Assembly (NCBI RefSeq): GCF_963583255.1
Contig: NC_084804.1
Span: 21,520,061 to 21,584,060 of the forward strand
Reading direction: 5' to 3'
Length of the DNA: 64,000 bases
Origin: Pyrus communis
Lineage: Eukaryota > Streptophyta > Magnoliopsida > Rosales > Rosaceae
The position numbers were made by a program, and so were the translations under genes. Under the pieces are notes generated by a model. The model made no database searches and was not told where the DNA came from. It saw nothing but the letters and a program-made list of their open reading frames with translations. This document shows, piece after piece, positions 46,311 to 58,859 of the stretch (positions are counted from its first letter, which is position 1; the number at the start of each line of letters is the position of its first letter).

Positions 46311-46735
46311 TTTATATATATATATATATATATAGGAAGCCTTTAGGGAAAGGCATTCTTATTCTTTTATAAAAATGAGGATTAGTTATGGGGTCCATAC
46401 CATATCGAACTTTAATTATCCAAATTGTCTATGTTTTAAGTTGTACATCATAGATCATCCTTGCAAATCGGAAATATTTAAAACATCTAATTAGGTTCAA
46501 ATAAATGAACGAATATTTCGTTATATAAGAAACAATGAAATTTGATTTTGATAATTAAATAGGCAAATGATTTCGGATTGAATTGAATTTTTGCAAGAAT
46601 GATCTATGAATCGAGACTAACAAAATAAATGGTTCGGATCATTAAAATTCTATGTAGAGTGGGCCCACACCTAATGCCTATTTTAAAAAAAAAAATGAGG
46701 ATTCCTTTACATAAAGGGCCTATATACATATATAT
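46311..46735. mobile_element. Inverted-repeat (MITE-like) element in a TA repeat
   Basis: Left end 'tataggaagcctttaggg' and right end 'ctttacataaagggcctata' are imperfect inverted copies, each followed inward by an 'atgaggat' motif or its partner. It lies within TA-rich sequence, so the duplication cannot be distinguished. A related end lies at 44745. Confidence 0.45.
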
Positions 46736-46739
46736 AAAT

Positions 46740-47015
46740 TTTTTTTTTTTGGCTTTATTTATCTTCCCATTACAACCTCTATAAATCAAAAGATTTAAAG
46801 ACTAAGCTCAAATAAATGTCATTTTAGCAAAGTCATTTAAACAAAAAGTTCGCATGAGAGAATGAGAGAGTATAACATCAACTGCTTTACACTAATGCTA
46901 CAATTTGTTTTGCTTTATATATCTTCCATTACAATCTCTATAATTCAAGGGATTTAAAGACCCAATTCAAAACAACGTCACTTTAGCAAAATCGATTTAA
47001 AAAAACGTTCACATG
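46740..47015. repeat. Tandem duplication, about 160-bp unit
   Basis: 46747-46850 and 46905-47010 share 'gctttat', 'cattacaa', 'atttaaaga' and 'ttagcaaa' blocks in order, both ending near 'cgcatg/cacatg'. Between them is 'gagagaatgagagagtataa', which also occurs at 44640-44680 in nearly identical form. Confidence 0.55.
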
Positions 47016-47499
47016 TAGCAAGCTCTGGGCAATTCTCTTAAATAGGTCACAAACCAAATGAGTAAGGGATCACCGAGTTCCTTCCTTACTACTTTTATTA
47101 CCTTCACAGCACTCTTTATGTTTTGTTAAGAAAATAAGGAAACTAAAAAACAAGTAAAGTTTATCTTTTACTACTAATGTGAGATTCATACTCTCAGTAC
47201 AAAACCGCAATGACCACCAATACAACACTTTGGATAAAGGTAGTCCTTCCTCAACTTACACATCCACTGTGCCACTATTCCAATTTTTACCTTCGCTTTT
47301 TCCCCTTTTACCAAAAGAGCTCCTCCTTTTTTGGGACATAAAAAATTCCAGTACAGCATACCCATGGTAACCTCGTGGAAAATGGGAACCAGGTGGGAAC
47401 ACAAACGCAAACAAAAATAAAAAAAAAGAAAAAATAAAGTACTGTTTTCAGTTTCGGTTTTACCTGCTGCCGGATAAATCCGAGATAAAGATCCAACTT

Positions 47500-47910
47500 G
47501 AGTCAGAGATGAACAGCAGCAGCTGCAGAGGCATATTAAGCACGGCGTCGTTTAGCCAACACACGGCTGGGTTAAGAGACAGCGCGGCCCACGAGCCCTG
47601 CCCCATTGTAAATTTTTGTGAGTGAGTTGGTGGTGACCCACCTGTCCCCGGTCAACCGGGCACAACCAGCTTGCCGGTTTGGCCCCATGCCACCCCTCAA
47701 TTTTTACTATTTTCGGTGCTCTCTCCCTCTCTGTCTCTCATTTCACGTGCACTTTTACTTGGCCTGCACGTGTTTCCAGCTAGGTCTCGTTTATTCCTTT
47801 TGACCGCATGCTTTGACAACAGTGTCCCACGTACGGAATTCCGAGCCCCCACCATGTAATGACTTTGTCCGATGGCTTCCCACTCCACAAAACCCTAACA
47901 CGTGAAGTGT
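47500..47910. promoter_or_regulatory. GC-richer stretch with CACGTG palindromes, no gene attached
   Basis: Three CACGTG palindromes (47744-47749, 47767-47772, 47899-47904) and one CACGTA (47828-47833) fall within 160 bases. CACGTG is the core of plant G-box and ABA-response elements. GC content is visibly higher than in the flanks. No supported coding region starts on either side, so it may be an orphaned promoter or part of a repeat. Confidence 0.35.
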
Positions 47911-49797
47911 GGAATCGTGAGAGCCAGAGGATATTGGCATCCCTGTAACAAGTCATTCTGTGGATAATTTGGTATTTTACTTTAAAAAACGAAGTGATAA
48001 GTTCGGTTGAAATTGAAAAGAACCCAACTTTGAGAGGTGGTGTTTAGAAGAATTTGTTTCAATTCTATACTACGGATTCGCATCCAATAAGAACAATTAA
48101 TTAACGCAAAAAAGTAGAATTTTATTTTGTTGAGGTACTATCTGTTGAATTATATTCAGGTTCTCAGATAAGAGCATTGTTAATTTTAAAAGTTACAAAG
48201 CTTACATGATGCGCATATCTAATAAATATAAGCTAACTACACCCTTCTTGCGAATGCAGGCGTGCCAACTCGTAACCGAGTTCAGTCGGGCAAGTAGAAT
48301 AGATTTGGTGGTGGTGGTGGTGTCGAATACGCTGCTGACTTATGTACTCAAGTGATTACGACCAAGGAAAGAACATGTTTCGACCTTGGGCTCTAGAACC
48401 TGAAGACAAGGTTACCTAGATCACTGTGAAGTTCAAGATCTTGTGCACCAGGTTTTGCCACCTCGATTATATTCGCGAGGATATAGGTGCGTCGAATTGG
48501 TATTTGGTTGCATGAACATAGGTACTCAAAGGAGATGAACGTTTTGATGATGAATGTGGTTCGGCCTTTTGAATGTTGAATTGCAAAATGCACCTGAGAC
48601 TAATCAATCATAGAACATTCCACTTCGTTGGGAAGCTAATGCAGTGGCCTCTTTCAGTGAATAAGTTAAAAAACCTCTTCATCAACCGAGACTTGAATAG
48701 ATAACCAACCAACTAGAAGCAGTGTTGTTAGTCCAAATTGAAGATGCTCCTTGATTGCTTGATTCAACGACTCTAGTGCTATTAGTCCAAACTGAATATG
48801 TAGTCGATTGTTGATGCTAACACTCAAAATTTGTATGTTAACAAATTTAAATACTGTTAGAACCAAATTCATGCATCGTCGTGAGTGGTGGAGACACAAA
48901 TTTGAGTAGCCTGTAAGACAGTAAACAACCGTGACCAAGCCTAATATTGAGATAAGGGATGTGTGCTGGCCAAAGCTTATTCGACAGTCAAGTTAGTAAT
49001 TAAGTATAAGACTCAAGAAGTTAGCAAGAGAAGTAGAATGTGATGAATGTATTACCAGAGATGGAGAATCTTAGAGAATATCTAGAAGTAGATACTGTAT
49101 CCACTTTAGGAGTGATTACTTGCAGTGAATGCTAATTCCTAGATTGTAGGAATTTCAAGATATATAGAGGATCAGGTTGATTCCATACTGGATCAGACCC
49201 TGACTTTTGCGGGATAAGCATGGTCAATCTCAATGACGTTGCTCAGACTTAGCCCACTGCTCTGGAACAAGATGAAAGTGGCCCACTGCTCCGTTAATCC
49301 AGCTCCACTTGGTCCTGTTGAGTCCTTGACCAGACTTCTAAGGTAACTGTATTTCGATCCACTTACTCTGACCCAAGAAAATCATAGTCCCATAATTGCC
49401 CCTAACTATATATCTCAAAGGCACTTGTATCGCTTAGTCTTCTATCTTCTACTTGTGATTCGACTCTTATGGTGTAATGGAGATGTTTTGGATAGAATTG
49501 TGTGGTCTCGGACGTCGTGCCATAAAGCTTGTAATGATGAAGTTTGCCTTTGTTGTGTGTGCACGAAAAACAAGAAATTACCTATGATATTCTACACTAA
49601 TTTTAACCGTTAGATTCATTGATCGTGCGAGAAATCGATTGTATTCAATGGCTAGATGACTCTGCTACATGCCATTTATATAATCTCAATCTTTTATCTT
49701 CATCTTTCAAAAATCCCATAATCATTCAAGGAAAAAGGCTCCAACTTTCTTCACTTATTCATTAAAATATTTTCCCCAATTTCTTCAATCTTCTTCA
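47911..49797. other. Unassigned region left of the second Tat-like relic
   Basis: Several short open frames with no domain. The last 150 bases hold 'catttatataatctc' near 49670 and a CT-rich leader ahead of an ATG at 49798. By analogy with the first Tat element this could be an LTR serving as antisense promoter, but no matching LTR was found on the right. Confidence 0.35.
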
Positions 49798-52320
49798 ATG
49801 GCTTCTTCGAGCAGAACTTCCAAATCGCCCAAGATTTCACGATACAATCTTCCACTAACAAGGGTTTGTTGCCAAGTAGAAGGCCAAGCCTTCGTCGAGA
49901 GTCATCTGGATCTCTAACACTAACGTAGGGTTTGGTGGGAACCTGAGCATGATGTTCAGACCATTCTCCCTGTTTCGTCTGATCCTCAACGACCCTGCAC
50001 AAGGATCCATCCGTGGTTATTGGACTTAGGCCTAAGGTTTCCTTTGACTGATCTCTTGAAATGAATCATGATTAGTTACAACATGGCTATCTGCGACTTA
50101 GCCCTGACTGCCTTCAAGTTCATTACCTACTTTAAGCTTCTAAATCAATGGTATGGGGCTGACCTTGATCTCCAAGATTTAGAATCTTGTTCAATGCGCG
50201 AGAAAACTTTGATGGATATTAATATTTCACCCCAAGACCTAGCCTTATCTGGGAGCCTTACATCTTGGATGTCTCGTCACAAGATAAAGATTGGTTCAAC
50301 GATGTCTGGGTGGTTAATGGCACTAGGAATGAGACATCTCAGGGGTTAGTGTTAAATGCACCCCTTCTCCTAACCTTCATCTCAATAATGATATGGAGGA
50401 CATTGGTGTATGTTAATAGGAATTGATCAATTGGGCAATGTAAATCCCTTTTGAGAACTGGCTGACTTCCCCAGTTCGATTATCATATTGCGGGAAAAAT
50501 GTAGTCGTCGAACATTGTTCTAAGTTTCCTGTTCCAAACCCTGAATAGGTCGAAGCGGATGTGGTTAATAAAGATACTTACTTCCTTAGACCCAAAGTTT
50601 CTCCGATTCCAACAAAAAAGAAACGAAATCGGTTTGAGGGCACCTCTTCAATGTTATTAGGTGCCTATTCTCAAGCTCAGTTACCAATAATAGAGGCGTC
50701 ATCAGAGAATCCCGATGATGAGGAGAAATTCCCGTTGCGGAGGATGAAGACACGTTTCGCTGCTCCGACAACTACAAAACCAGAGACAACTGCTCTGCTG
50801 CTACTCATTGGTGGGCCTCAGTCTCCTCCATTTTTACTCCAAGAACCAACACAACCACCAAAATTAAAACTTGAATCACCAGCCTCGCAAGAACAGGAAT
50901 CTCAGTCCCTGTGTTCGAGTGAAGCTCAAATCCTTAAATCTTCAACTACTTCAATTTTGACTCATTTAATAACAAGGAATTCACCTAAACCTGTTAAGGG
51001 GCCCTCTAAGGTTGACATTCCTCCATTGAAAGCTTCAACTATACCTGAATAAAGAATGCAGCCTCTGCTTGTGATTAGGCCTTTAATAAATCATGATGCC
51101 CCTCATTCAGATGTTTGCAGTCTCCAAAACACGGACTTTGCTCAGGCTCTTCTTGGCACCATGATTCCCTCTATTGACTACAAGGAAGTTTTCATGACCT
51201 ATGAAGACATCATGATGATGTCCTGAAATCCACTGTGAGGCAATCCTTCATTTTTCTGTTACAGAATAACTTTAGTAACTTTTGCCCTTCTTTTTTCCTT
51301 ACTTACGTTGATCAGGCTCACATCTGGACAGAGTCAGCTCTCTTCCCCCAAGTGGAACGAATCTGTCATCTCGAGGGATCTTCTTCACCTGAATTGGAAG
51401 CTAAGTTGTAGCTCAAGCAACTATTGCAAGCTTAAGTATTGGAGCTTAAGAGGATGTAGGCAAATTAATAGGCCATAAGGGAGGCTTATGAGAAAGAGGT
51501 AGAGAAGTACATTGACGCAACTACCTTCAAAGAGATTAAAGCGAATGAGTACAAGAAGGATCTTGCTAAGGTGTGGGAAGAGTTTGAGTTGGAGCGCAAT
51601 GCCAAAATTGCGGCAGAGCAAGCCATGACACAATTGAAATAGAGCAAGTAATGTCTTCGAAGCGGAATGCTTGGGAAGTGGAACATACTGGCCTTCAACC
51701 AAAGATGGAAAAACACCGTTAAAAGATCGAGAAAAAAAAAAGGGCTCAGTTGTAAATCTTTAGCAACTCACGGATGTGCACGAGTTGGAGTTAGCAGGCA
51801 TGTATGCTTTTCACAAGAAAACATCAGAAGAGGAATACATAGAAGGGTACAACTTTGGATATCTCTCAGGTTATGCACGGTAAGGTCACCGAGAAGGCTG
51901 GGATGTCTACAAGTTCTGGAAGAAATATGAAACATTGATTTTCCCATCTCAGAAGACTTGTTGAATGAGGTTTATAATTTGGAAGTGGAGCGAGAAGAGA
52001 AGTGTGATTCCAGAGATGATGTGTCAACTACTGCGCCTGTAGATCCTTCAACTTCCGCTCAAAGGAAAGTCATCGCCAAAGAGGATTGTTACTTGTACTC
52101 AGGGTTTGAGTTTAGAGCCACATTCGGATGATTTTCGAATTGCCCTTTCGACTATTCCCTCGAATGGTGTAAAGCCCAAGTATGAATGTTATAACCCACA
52201 ACCTTTCTGGTTGCATAACTTTTCGTTAGATGATGCACTGAACTTCCAGTCAGGGCGCCATATGCCTGTTAGTCGTAACCGCACTTATTATGCCTCAAAC
52301 TTCTCAAGCTGCTAGCCAAA
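49798..52320 (+). pseudogene. Tat-type antisense-ORF relic (second copy)
   Basis: Starts at ATG 49798 ('MASSSRTSKSPKISRYNLPL') and is broken by stops and frameshifts. Recognisable parts: a globular region (50068-50349, 'YNMAICDLALTAFKFITYFK'), a Pro/Ser/Thr-rich linker (50561-51052), a coiled coil near 51480-51640 ('YEKEVEKYIDATTFKEIKAN', 'WEEFELERNAKIAAEQAM') and a C-terminal region to about 52315. The architecture, globular then low complexity then coiled coil, matches the antisense ORF at 19640-21915. A gag fragment in the opposite direction follows at 52840, as expected if this too is the antisense gene of a Tat element. The product's role is unknown. Confidence 0.5.
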
Positions 52321-52839
52321 TAATACGGAATGAGCTAAAATACACTTCTCTAATAGTGTTACTCTGAATTATTAAATTGCAATCATGTGAAGTTTTAAAG
52401 TTTATGTTTCACTTAAGTGACTAAGGTATTCCCTGCATCACCGAAAAAAAGAAAGAAATAAACATTGATCATAAGATAAACAAATTTCATAATTTCTTTA
52501 TTGATAAAGGAAATAGGGTTGTTTTGATAATGAGGTGTAATTGAATCAAGAAGGATGTGTACATATCTCTGGGAAGGAGAATCAAATAACTAGTGTAGTT
52601 CTAAGAAAAGATGATATAATATAAGTGTTACATCAGTGATCATCTTTGACGAATAACTTATGGTGTGGCGTTGAAGATTTGAGTTCTCCATAGACTTGTC
52701 TTCGTGCAGACGGCGGCTTTGTGATGGAGTCTGGAATGGATGACTTACATATCCTGGAAAGAGAATCAAATTGTGTGTAGTTCGGATGATGACTTTTCTA
52801 ATGGGTCTGAAGACGTCTGCTAGGGGTTTATCTTAGGGT

Positions 52840-53420
52840 GATGGGGATTCCTTTTCTTGCAATTTGTTCACCCACTTCCTTACTTCTTTGGGCCTTGCGT
52901 CTTTCATAGATACAGTTGATGTTAAGAGTGGGCTTTTTTGCTGGGCACCGTCCTCATTGTCGGTATGGTTGTCAGACTTATCCTTGTCCTTTGATTTAAC
53001 CAAGTCTTCTTTTCTTACTTTTCCCCTGACAAATTCTCATCAATGTTCTTGATCCAGCAGTTATTCAATGTGATTTTTCAGCCTACGACAGCTCTTAGTA
53101 GCGTGGCCGATACTCTTGTGGAAGAAACAATACTCATTCGGATTCTTCTTCACTAAATGCTCAGGGAGTGGCTTTGGATGTCGGAGGTATGGTTTGTCTT
53201 TTATTTTGATGATGTTGTCGATGGTGGTGTGTAGAATCTGCTTGTCTTGGTAGCTTTTTCTATCTGTTTGATGTGGGGAAGAGGGAAGGGTATCTTGGTC
53301 GCCTCTATTTTGGTCGGCCTTTTTGGCATAATCTAAATCAGTAGTTCCCTTTTGAGCTTTATCATCCCAGTCAATGAAGTCGACCGCGACATCGAAGCAT
53401 TTCGCTAGAGTGGCATTGTT
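52840..53420 (-). pseudogene. Tat/Gypsy gag C-terminal fragment
   Basis: On the minus strand the sequence reads 'TLAKCFDVAVDFIDWDDKAQ', then 'KPYLRHPKPLPE', then 'EYCFFHKSIGHATKSCRRLK', a CX2H-type knuckle with GHxTxxC typical of Tat/Athila-like gag. Later codons run into an Asp/Lys-rich tail near 52990. Stops are present, and pol is not found between it and the ORF at 49798-52320. I read the pair as one internally deleted element in minus orientation. Confidence 0.65.
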
Positions 53421-54458
53421 ATACTTTCTTTTGTTCAGTTTCTGGGAGAGAGATGAGTGAGTGTAGAGGTAATCTTTACCCTTTCTTTGTTAATTCTTCG
53501 CCATTTACTCCTGTAACTTGTTTGTTCCTTAAAAAGATAAAAACAGCCTGGCCAAGCCTCTACTAAGGTCTGTGCTAATGTCGAAAGGTTAGTTAAAATG
53601 TGCTTCTTAGTTGCATAATGAGGCCAGGGGCACTTGGCTAGAAATTTCCTTTCACTACAAGTCAAAGGGAAGGAAACCCAGGCTGTTTCGAAAGACATTC
53701 ATCCATAGCAGGACAAGGCTAAAGATGTCCAACCAGGGGACGCCTCATTGCCACAGGATAAAGTAAATTGTGTTTGGCTCGAAACTGCCTCTTTGCTATA
53801 AGGTGAAGCATAAAATGTAGACTTGAGCATGTTCTCCCACCACATCAAGATAAAGGGAAAGATAAGATTGGCGCTGCTTATCTTGCCGTTGGAAAACCTC
53901 TTCTGACCGCTAATCTAAATGAACCAGTCATGGCTGAGGAGTGAAGACTTCATCCCCAAGCTGTCAAAATTGGCATCTTAGACCAAGAGGTCACATCCTA
54001 GCATATAAGTTCAGCCTCCCTCATCTTGCAACATTCTTTTCTTCAAAACTCCACGGGCTAAAGCATATAACTAAAAATTAGGGGTGAAGGCAACCAGGTC
54101 AACATTCGTTAAGTCATCCGAACAATTTCAGTTTATATAGGACTCAGCCGAACTACCCATGCTTGATCTCTTCACATTCCTTCCTTCATAAGGACTCGGT
54201 TGATCCTATTTATGGGATAAAAGCCCATTGGCCTAAAGGATGCATACTCGGTTGAGAATCCTGGTCCTCGAGCCAACCTATCTCGGCCTAAGATGTTATT
54301 TCAGGCATGAACAAGCGTTCAATCTGTAACTAACTCATGACTGAGTATGGACTTGTTTTAAGCACTCCACCATATTTTTTATAATTTAAATCGATAAGTT
54401 ATTAGGTTTTCAACAAAAGGTCATTACTACACAAATTTACTCTGATAAAAAAATGTTA
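53421..54458. other. Unassigned region right of the Tat-like relic
   Basis: Moderate GC, no supported coding. It may include the leader and LTR of the same element, but I could not match it to a partner repeat on the left. Confidence 0.35.
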
Positions 54459-54713
54459 GGAGTCATTTGATAACCATTTCGTTTTTAATTTCAGTTTTTA
54501 GTTTTTAGTTTTTAGTTTTTGGCTTTCAGTTTTCATTTTCTTTTTAAACTGAAATTGAAATCTTGTTTGGTAACTACTTTTAGTTTTCATTTAAAAAAAA
54601 AAGAAAAAGAAAAGAAAAGTAAAACTCAAGTCCAAATTTTGAAAACTCAAGAAATAGTTTTCAGTTTTAAAATAATGTGAAAACTGAAAACGAAATAGTT
54701 ACTAAACAACGCT
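54459..54713. mobile_element. MITE with inverted ends
   Basis: Left end 'catttgataaccatttcg' pairs with the inverse of 'cgaaatagttactaaacaac' at the right. The arms are T-rich and A-rich with repeated 'tttttagttt'. It is about 255 bases, non-coding. The duplication is not clear. Confidence 0.6.
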
Positions 54714-55313
54714 TTCTAAGTTTCATAACCATGACCAAACAATATATGAACTGTTAACAGATTTTCAGTATGGGTAAATTTACAAGAGTGATATTTGAAT
54801 GAAGATTCAAAGTATGAATGGTTCAAATTGAGAGATTAAACTAATATAGTCGACTTAAACGAGTAGTTAACGTCGTATTAAATTGCTAACTATTAAGTTG
54901 TTTGCCGGTTGATTTGGATTTTATACCGATTGGAATTTGGAATTTATTATTAGAATGTCATTAGGATTGATTTGGACTAGGATGTAATACAAATCCACGA
55001 GCAAAACTTATCTTATTTGGTTGGTCATGGTTATAAAATCAGTCTGGGTTTAGGTTCTAAACTTCATTCCATGCTGAGTTTTGTGAAGGATACTATTCAA
55101 GAGCCAGTGTAAGCCTCATTAAGGTTGTCAAGTTATTTTGTTACACTATATATTGAACTTGGCAAAAGCTTTCCAGTTAGATATTGTAGATCTTACCTAG
55201 CTAGTAATTAAATAATGAGTTTATTACTTTACTATTGCATATGGGAGACCCTTCAACAAAAGAGGCTTTAGTAAAAGTCGACCTCTAAACATTGCCTAAT
55301 TTTAAAGTTTAAA

Positions 55314-55354
<41 letters not shown>

Positions 55355-55677
55355 TATATATTGTCAAAATATAAAGTGGAAAAAAAAGTAGTGCATGCTT
55401 GCTTGTGTTTCCTACAAAATGCTAGCTGAGCTGGACCCCTCTTTCCTGTCTTTCTACGTGATTGTGAATAATGAATATTTAGTTAGTCAACCTATATCAA
55501 ATATTGTAAACTATACTTTAATTAGTAACAAAATTCGAAGAAAGAAGCAGCAGGAACGAATCATATACCTTATACATTTGTGTTCTCTTTCTCCAAAAGA
55601 CAGTAACCTACTAACCAACCCCTTCCTCATATTGTTGTTCTCTGTAAGTGGAGGCTCACGTAAAGAAGCACATTGTT

Positions 55678-55709
<32 letters not shown>

Positions 55710-57119
55710 TAGCCTACTAATTGACTTCATTGTCACATCAGAACCTAAACCAAGAAAAAAATATTTTTATGGAGTGCAATTTTCTTTTCCCAATTTTATA
55801 TCCTACAAAGTAATAATTCCTACTAAAAAGCCCCTCCTAGTGACATGGACTATTAGACACCACATATCCTTAATTGTCACAAACTAAATTTCTAACAGAA
55901 AACGAACATACCCGATCAAAATCTTGACAAACTTTCAATACTTGATATGGCCTCTTAATCAACTCGGTTTTTTTTTTCTTCTTAAATATGTAATTTTCAA
56001 GTCTAACAAGGAGCATTACTCGAGCTATATAGTATTCTTACATATATAATATCACTTTTGATAAAAATAATGAAGAATTAAATAAGATTAGCTATTTGTT
56101 GATCGGCGTGTGATATACACACCTACCCTATCCTCAAAAGAAAAATAACGATTACATCGTGAAACTCCCAGCTTGTCTCCTCTCTACCAAATTTTCTTGA
56201 TAATAAGAATGATTCCAGCATAAAATATAGGTTTGCTAAACCCTAAAGAGCAAACTATGTTATATTGTTGATGTAGAATTACTGATTAGACAAATTTTTA
56301 TTTAGAAAATTTAGCTCAACTAATAGTTTGATGATATAACATTTTGTAGGGTATGGAGCTAGAACTAAATGGTGAATTCGAATCTGCCTTTTTCCATAAG
56401 CATAAAAAAAGGATTCCAGCATACTGCTTTCATGCAGTTGCTTTGATTCTATATTAATTAATCTAGTGCTCAACAGATCTTGTTCATGTTATGGGAGCAA
56501 CAATTCCCCTACTAATTTAATCCAGTAAAGTAATCAAATCTTTTTTTATCAGAATTAAATATGACACAAAATCATCAAGTGCTTGAAAGCCAACCTTTTA
56601 GCAAGATTAGTTTACCAATTTCTAAGGTGATACATCTGTGAGGTCTTACAATATTACATGTCTCGATAGTGGATGAGTTGTCCATAATCCATAAACTAAT
56701 TATTTGATTAAGCAGCTTGATTTCTACCTCTGAAATTAACTTTTTGGAAATTGAAAACTGGGTGGAGCTTGTGAATTGTGATTAGGCCTAGGGTTTTTAT
56801 CTTTGTGGTCCTATTCTCTCCTATTTATCAAATAATGCAATCATCTTTCCACGTGGGTGGTCCATGCTTGCACCTCGTTTCAACTTTGATGGGGATGCTG
56901 ATGTGGTCCATTATAAACGTCTATCATCAACGATACATGTTGTATGTGTGCACAGGGTTCTCAACGTGGCCCTTTAGTTTTCCCCAAAAGCTACAAGACA
57001 CCAATTTGTGTACATGGTATTGATTCAAATTTCAACTCAATGAATAAAGGTGATTTGATGTCATTAGGGAGGTTCTATTTCTACCATGCAAATAGCCATT
57101 TTCTTTTGTTTTAATAAAG
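54714..57119. other. Intergenic with microsatellites
   Basis: Holds (TA)n at about 55316-55352 and a CA/TA tract at 55679-55709. No host gene, RNA or transposon protein is recognisable; the open frames at 55395-55887 and 56778-57023 show no domain. Confidence 0.5.
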
Positions 57120-58051
57120 ACAAAAAGTTAAAAAAAAGGGTCTAATCTTTTGTTACTGGCAAACACATAAATAGTTTCAACGTTACTTTTATGAATCAAT
57201 ATCTCAAATATAAGATATTCAGAGAGACGAGTCATTGACTTACTTTTAACTACATTGATATTATCTCAACTTAACCATTTATTGCTAAATGTTGGATTGT
57301 ATTACAAAAAACCTTAGTGTTATTAGGAGTGAAATCATACACTTAAATGTTTTACTTTATTTTCTTATCCCCTAATGTGGGGCTTATATTCATGTCCCGT
57401 CACAGGATCACCACATAGTGGACTACATGTGCAACTAATCCCTCATACGATACGAAGCGCATAAGCATGGTGTTATATTAAACCTGGTAACTTGGGTATG
57501 ACACATGCCCACATGCCCACATGAGCCACAATCAAACCCACTTTGATATCATGTCCGATATTCAGAGAGACGGGCCAATTTCATAAAGAAAAAAAGTAAA
57601 AGAAAGGTTTAATCTTTTATTATTGGCAAACACATAAATAGTTTCAACACTACTTTTATGAATGAATACACCAAATGTCAGATATTCAGAGACACGGTCA
57701 TTAACTTACTTCTAGCCACACTGATATTATCTTAACTTAACAATCCATTGCTAAGTGTTGGGTTATATCACAAATAGCCTCAGTGTTATTAGGAGTGAAA
57801 TTACACACTTAAATATTTTACTTATTTTCTCAATTCTTCCATGTGGGGCTTATATTCAACATGTCCCCTCACATAGGATCACCACATAGTGGACTACATG
57901 TGCAATCAATCTCACATAGGATATGGAGCAAAGAAGCATGGTGTTATTTAAACCTGGTAACTCGGGCATGGCACAAGCCCACATGAGCCACAATCAAACC
58001 TACTATGATGTCATGTTAGATATTTAGAGAGATGGGCCAATAGTCCACTCC
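57120..58051 (-). mobile_element. Tandem TRIM-like LTR repeats
   Basis: A unit of about 460 bases is present twice (from about 57120 and 57588), followed by the start of a third. Each unit contains an LTR-like segment of about 185 bases with TG...CA ends (57209-57392; 57676-57861; third begins 58014), then about 150 bases including, on the minus strand, a primer-site-like 'tgatatcaaagtggg' (right next to the following LTR) and a purine run 'gtgaggggaca'. No protein is encoded. I interpret this as a short non-autonomous LTR element in minus orientation, tandemly duplicated. The LTR assignment is inference from ends and motifs. Confidence 0.55.
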
Positions 58052-58484
58052 TAAGACCTACTCCAACCTTTGGAGAAAAATTCAAATTTTAGGTTCTAAA
58101 CTTACCAGAACTTACTCCAACACTTGGGACAAATATGAGTTTTAACCCAAAAATCATTTTTGGGGCAAATTTAGCCCAGGATTCTGCCTGTGTTAGTGGA
58201 GCTGGCCCACCATATATGTGTACATTTTTTAGTTTTATATTTATAAATTTATTGAATCCAACGGTTAAGCTCTAATATGATCAAATCCAATGGTTAAAAA
58301 AAAAAAAATCTAATGGTCCAAATTTAAATCCAACAACTAAGTAATTAAAAAAATTTAATTTTATGTGTTTTGTATTCTTTCATAGTGTTCCACGAGTTTT
58401 ATGGTGTCAGTTTAGAGATTTTTCTATATTTATCGAAATCTAAATATTTTTAGGTTAAAATGTTCATAAAATTAAATTAGGATA

Positions 58485-58485
<1 letters not shown>

Positions 58486-58557
<72 letters not shown>
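58486..58557. repeat. (TA)n microsatellite
   Basis: About 36 TA units, 14 bases left of the Cassandra array, within the MITE. Confidence 0.95.
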
Positions 58558-58558
<1 letters not shown>

Positions 58559-58571
58559 TAAAGGTTACTTT

Positions 58572-58855
58572 TGTGACATCCCACATCGCCCAGGGGAGTG
58601 ATCCTTATATGTATATTCCCATCCTTACCTAGCACGAGGCCTTTTGGGAGCTCACTGGCTTCGGGTTCCGTAGGAACTCCGAAGTTAAGCGAGAAGGGGG
58701 CTTGAGCAATCCCATGATGGGTGACCCACTGGGAAGTTGCTCGTGAGTTCCCAAAAACAAAACCGTGAGGGAATGGTAAGCCCAAAGCGGACAATATCGT
58801 GCTACGGTAGTGGAGCGGGCCCGGGAAGTGATTTGCCCCGGGCCGGGATGTGACA
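58572..58855 (+). repeat. Cassandra array LTR1
   Basis: 284 bases, TG...CA. The 5S-like domain is 58646-58752. It shares the private variants 'gggcttgagcaatcc' and 'agtgatttgccccggg' with LTR9 at the other end. It is joined almost directly to LTR2 without an internal domain. Confidence 0.95.
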
Positions 58856-58859
58856 AATT

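Noticed and set aside
52864..53698. Small frames 52864-53052 (plus) and 53435-53698 (minus) as genes
   Set aside because: The first is antisense to the recognisable gag fragment; the second lies beside it without a domain.
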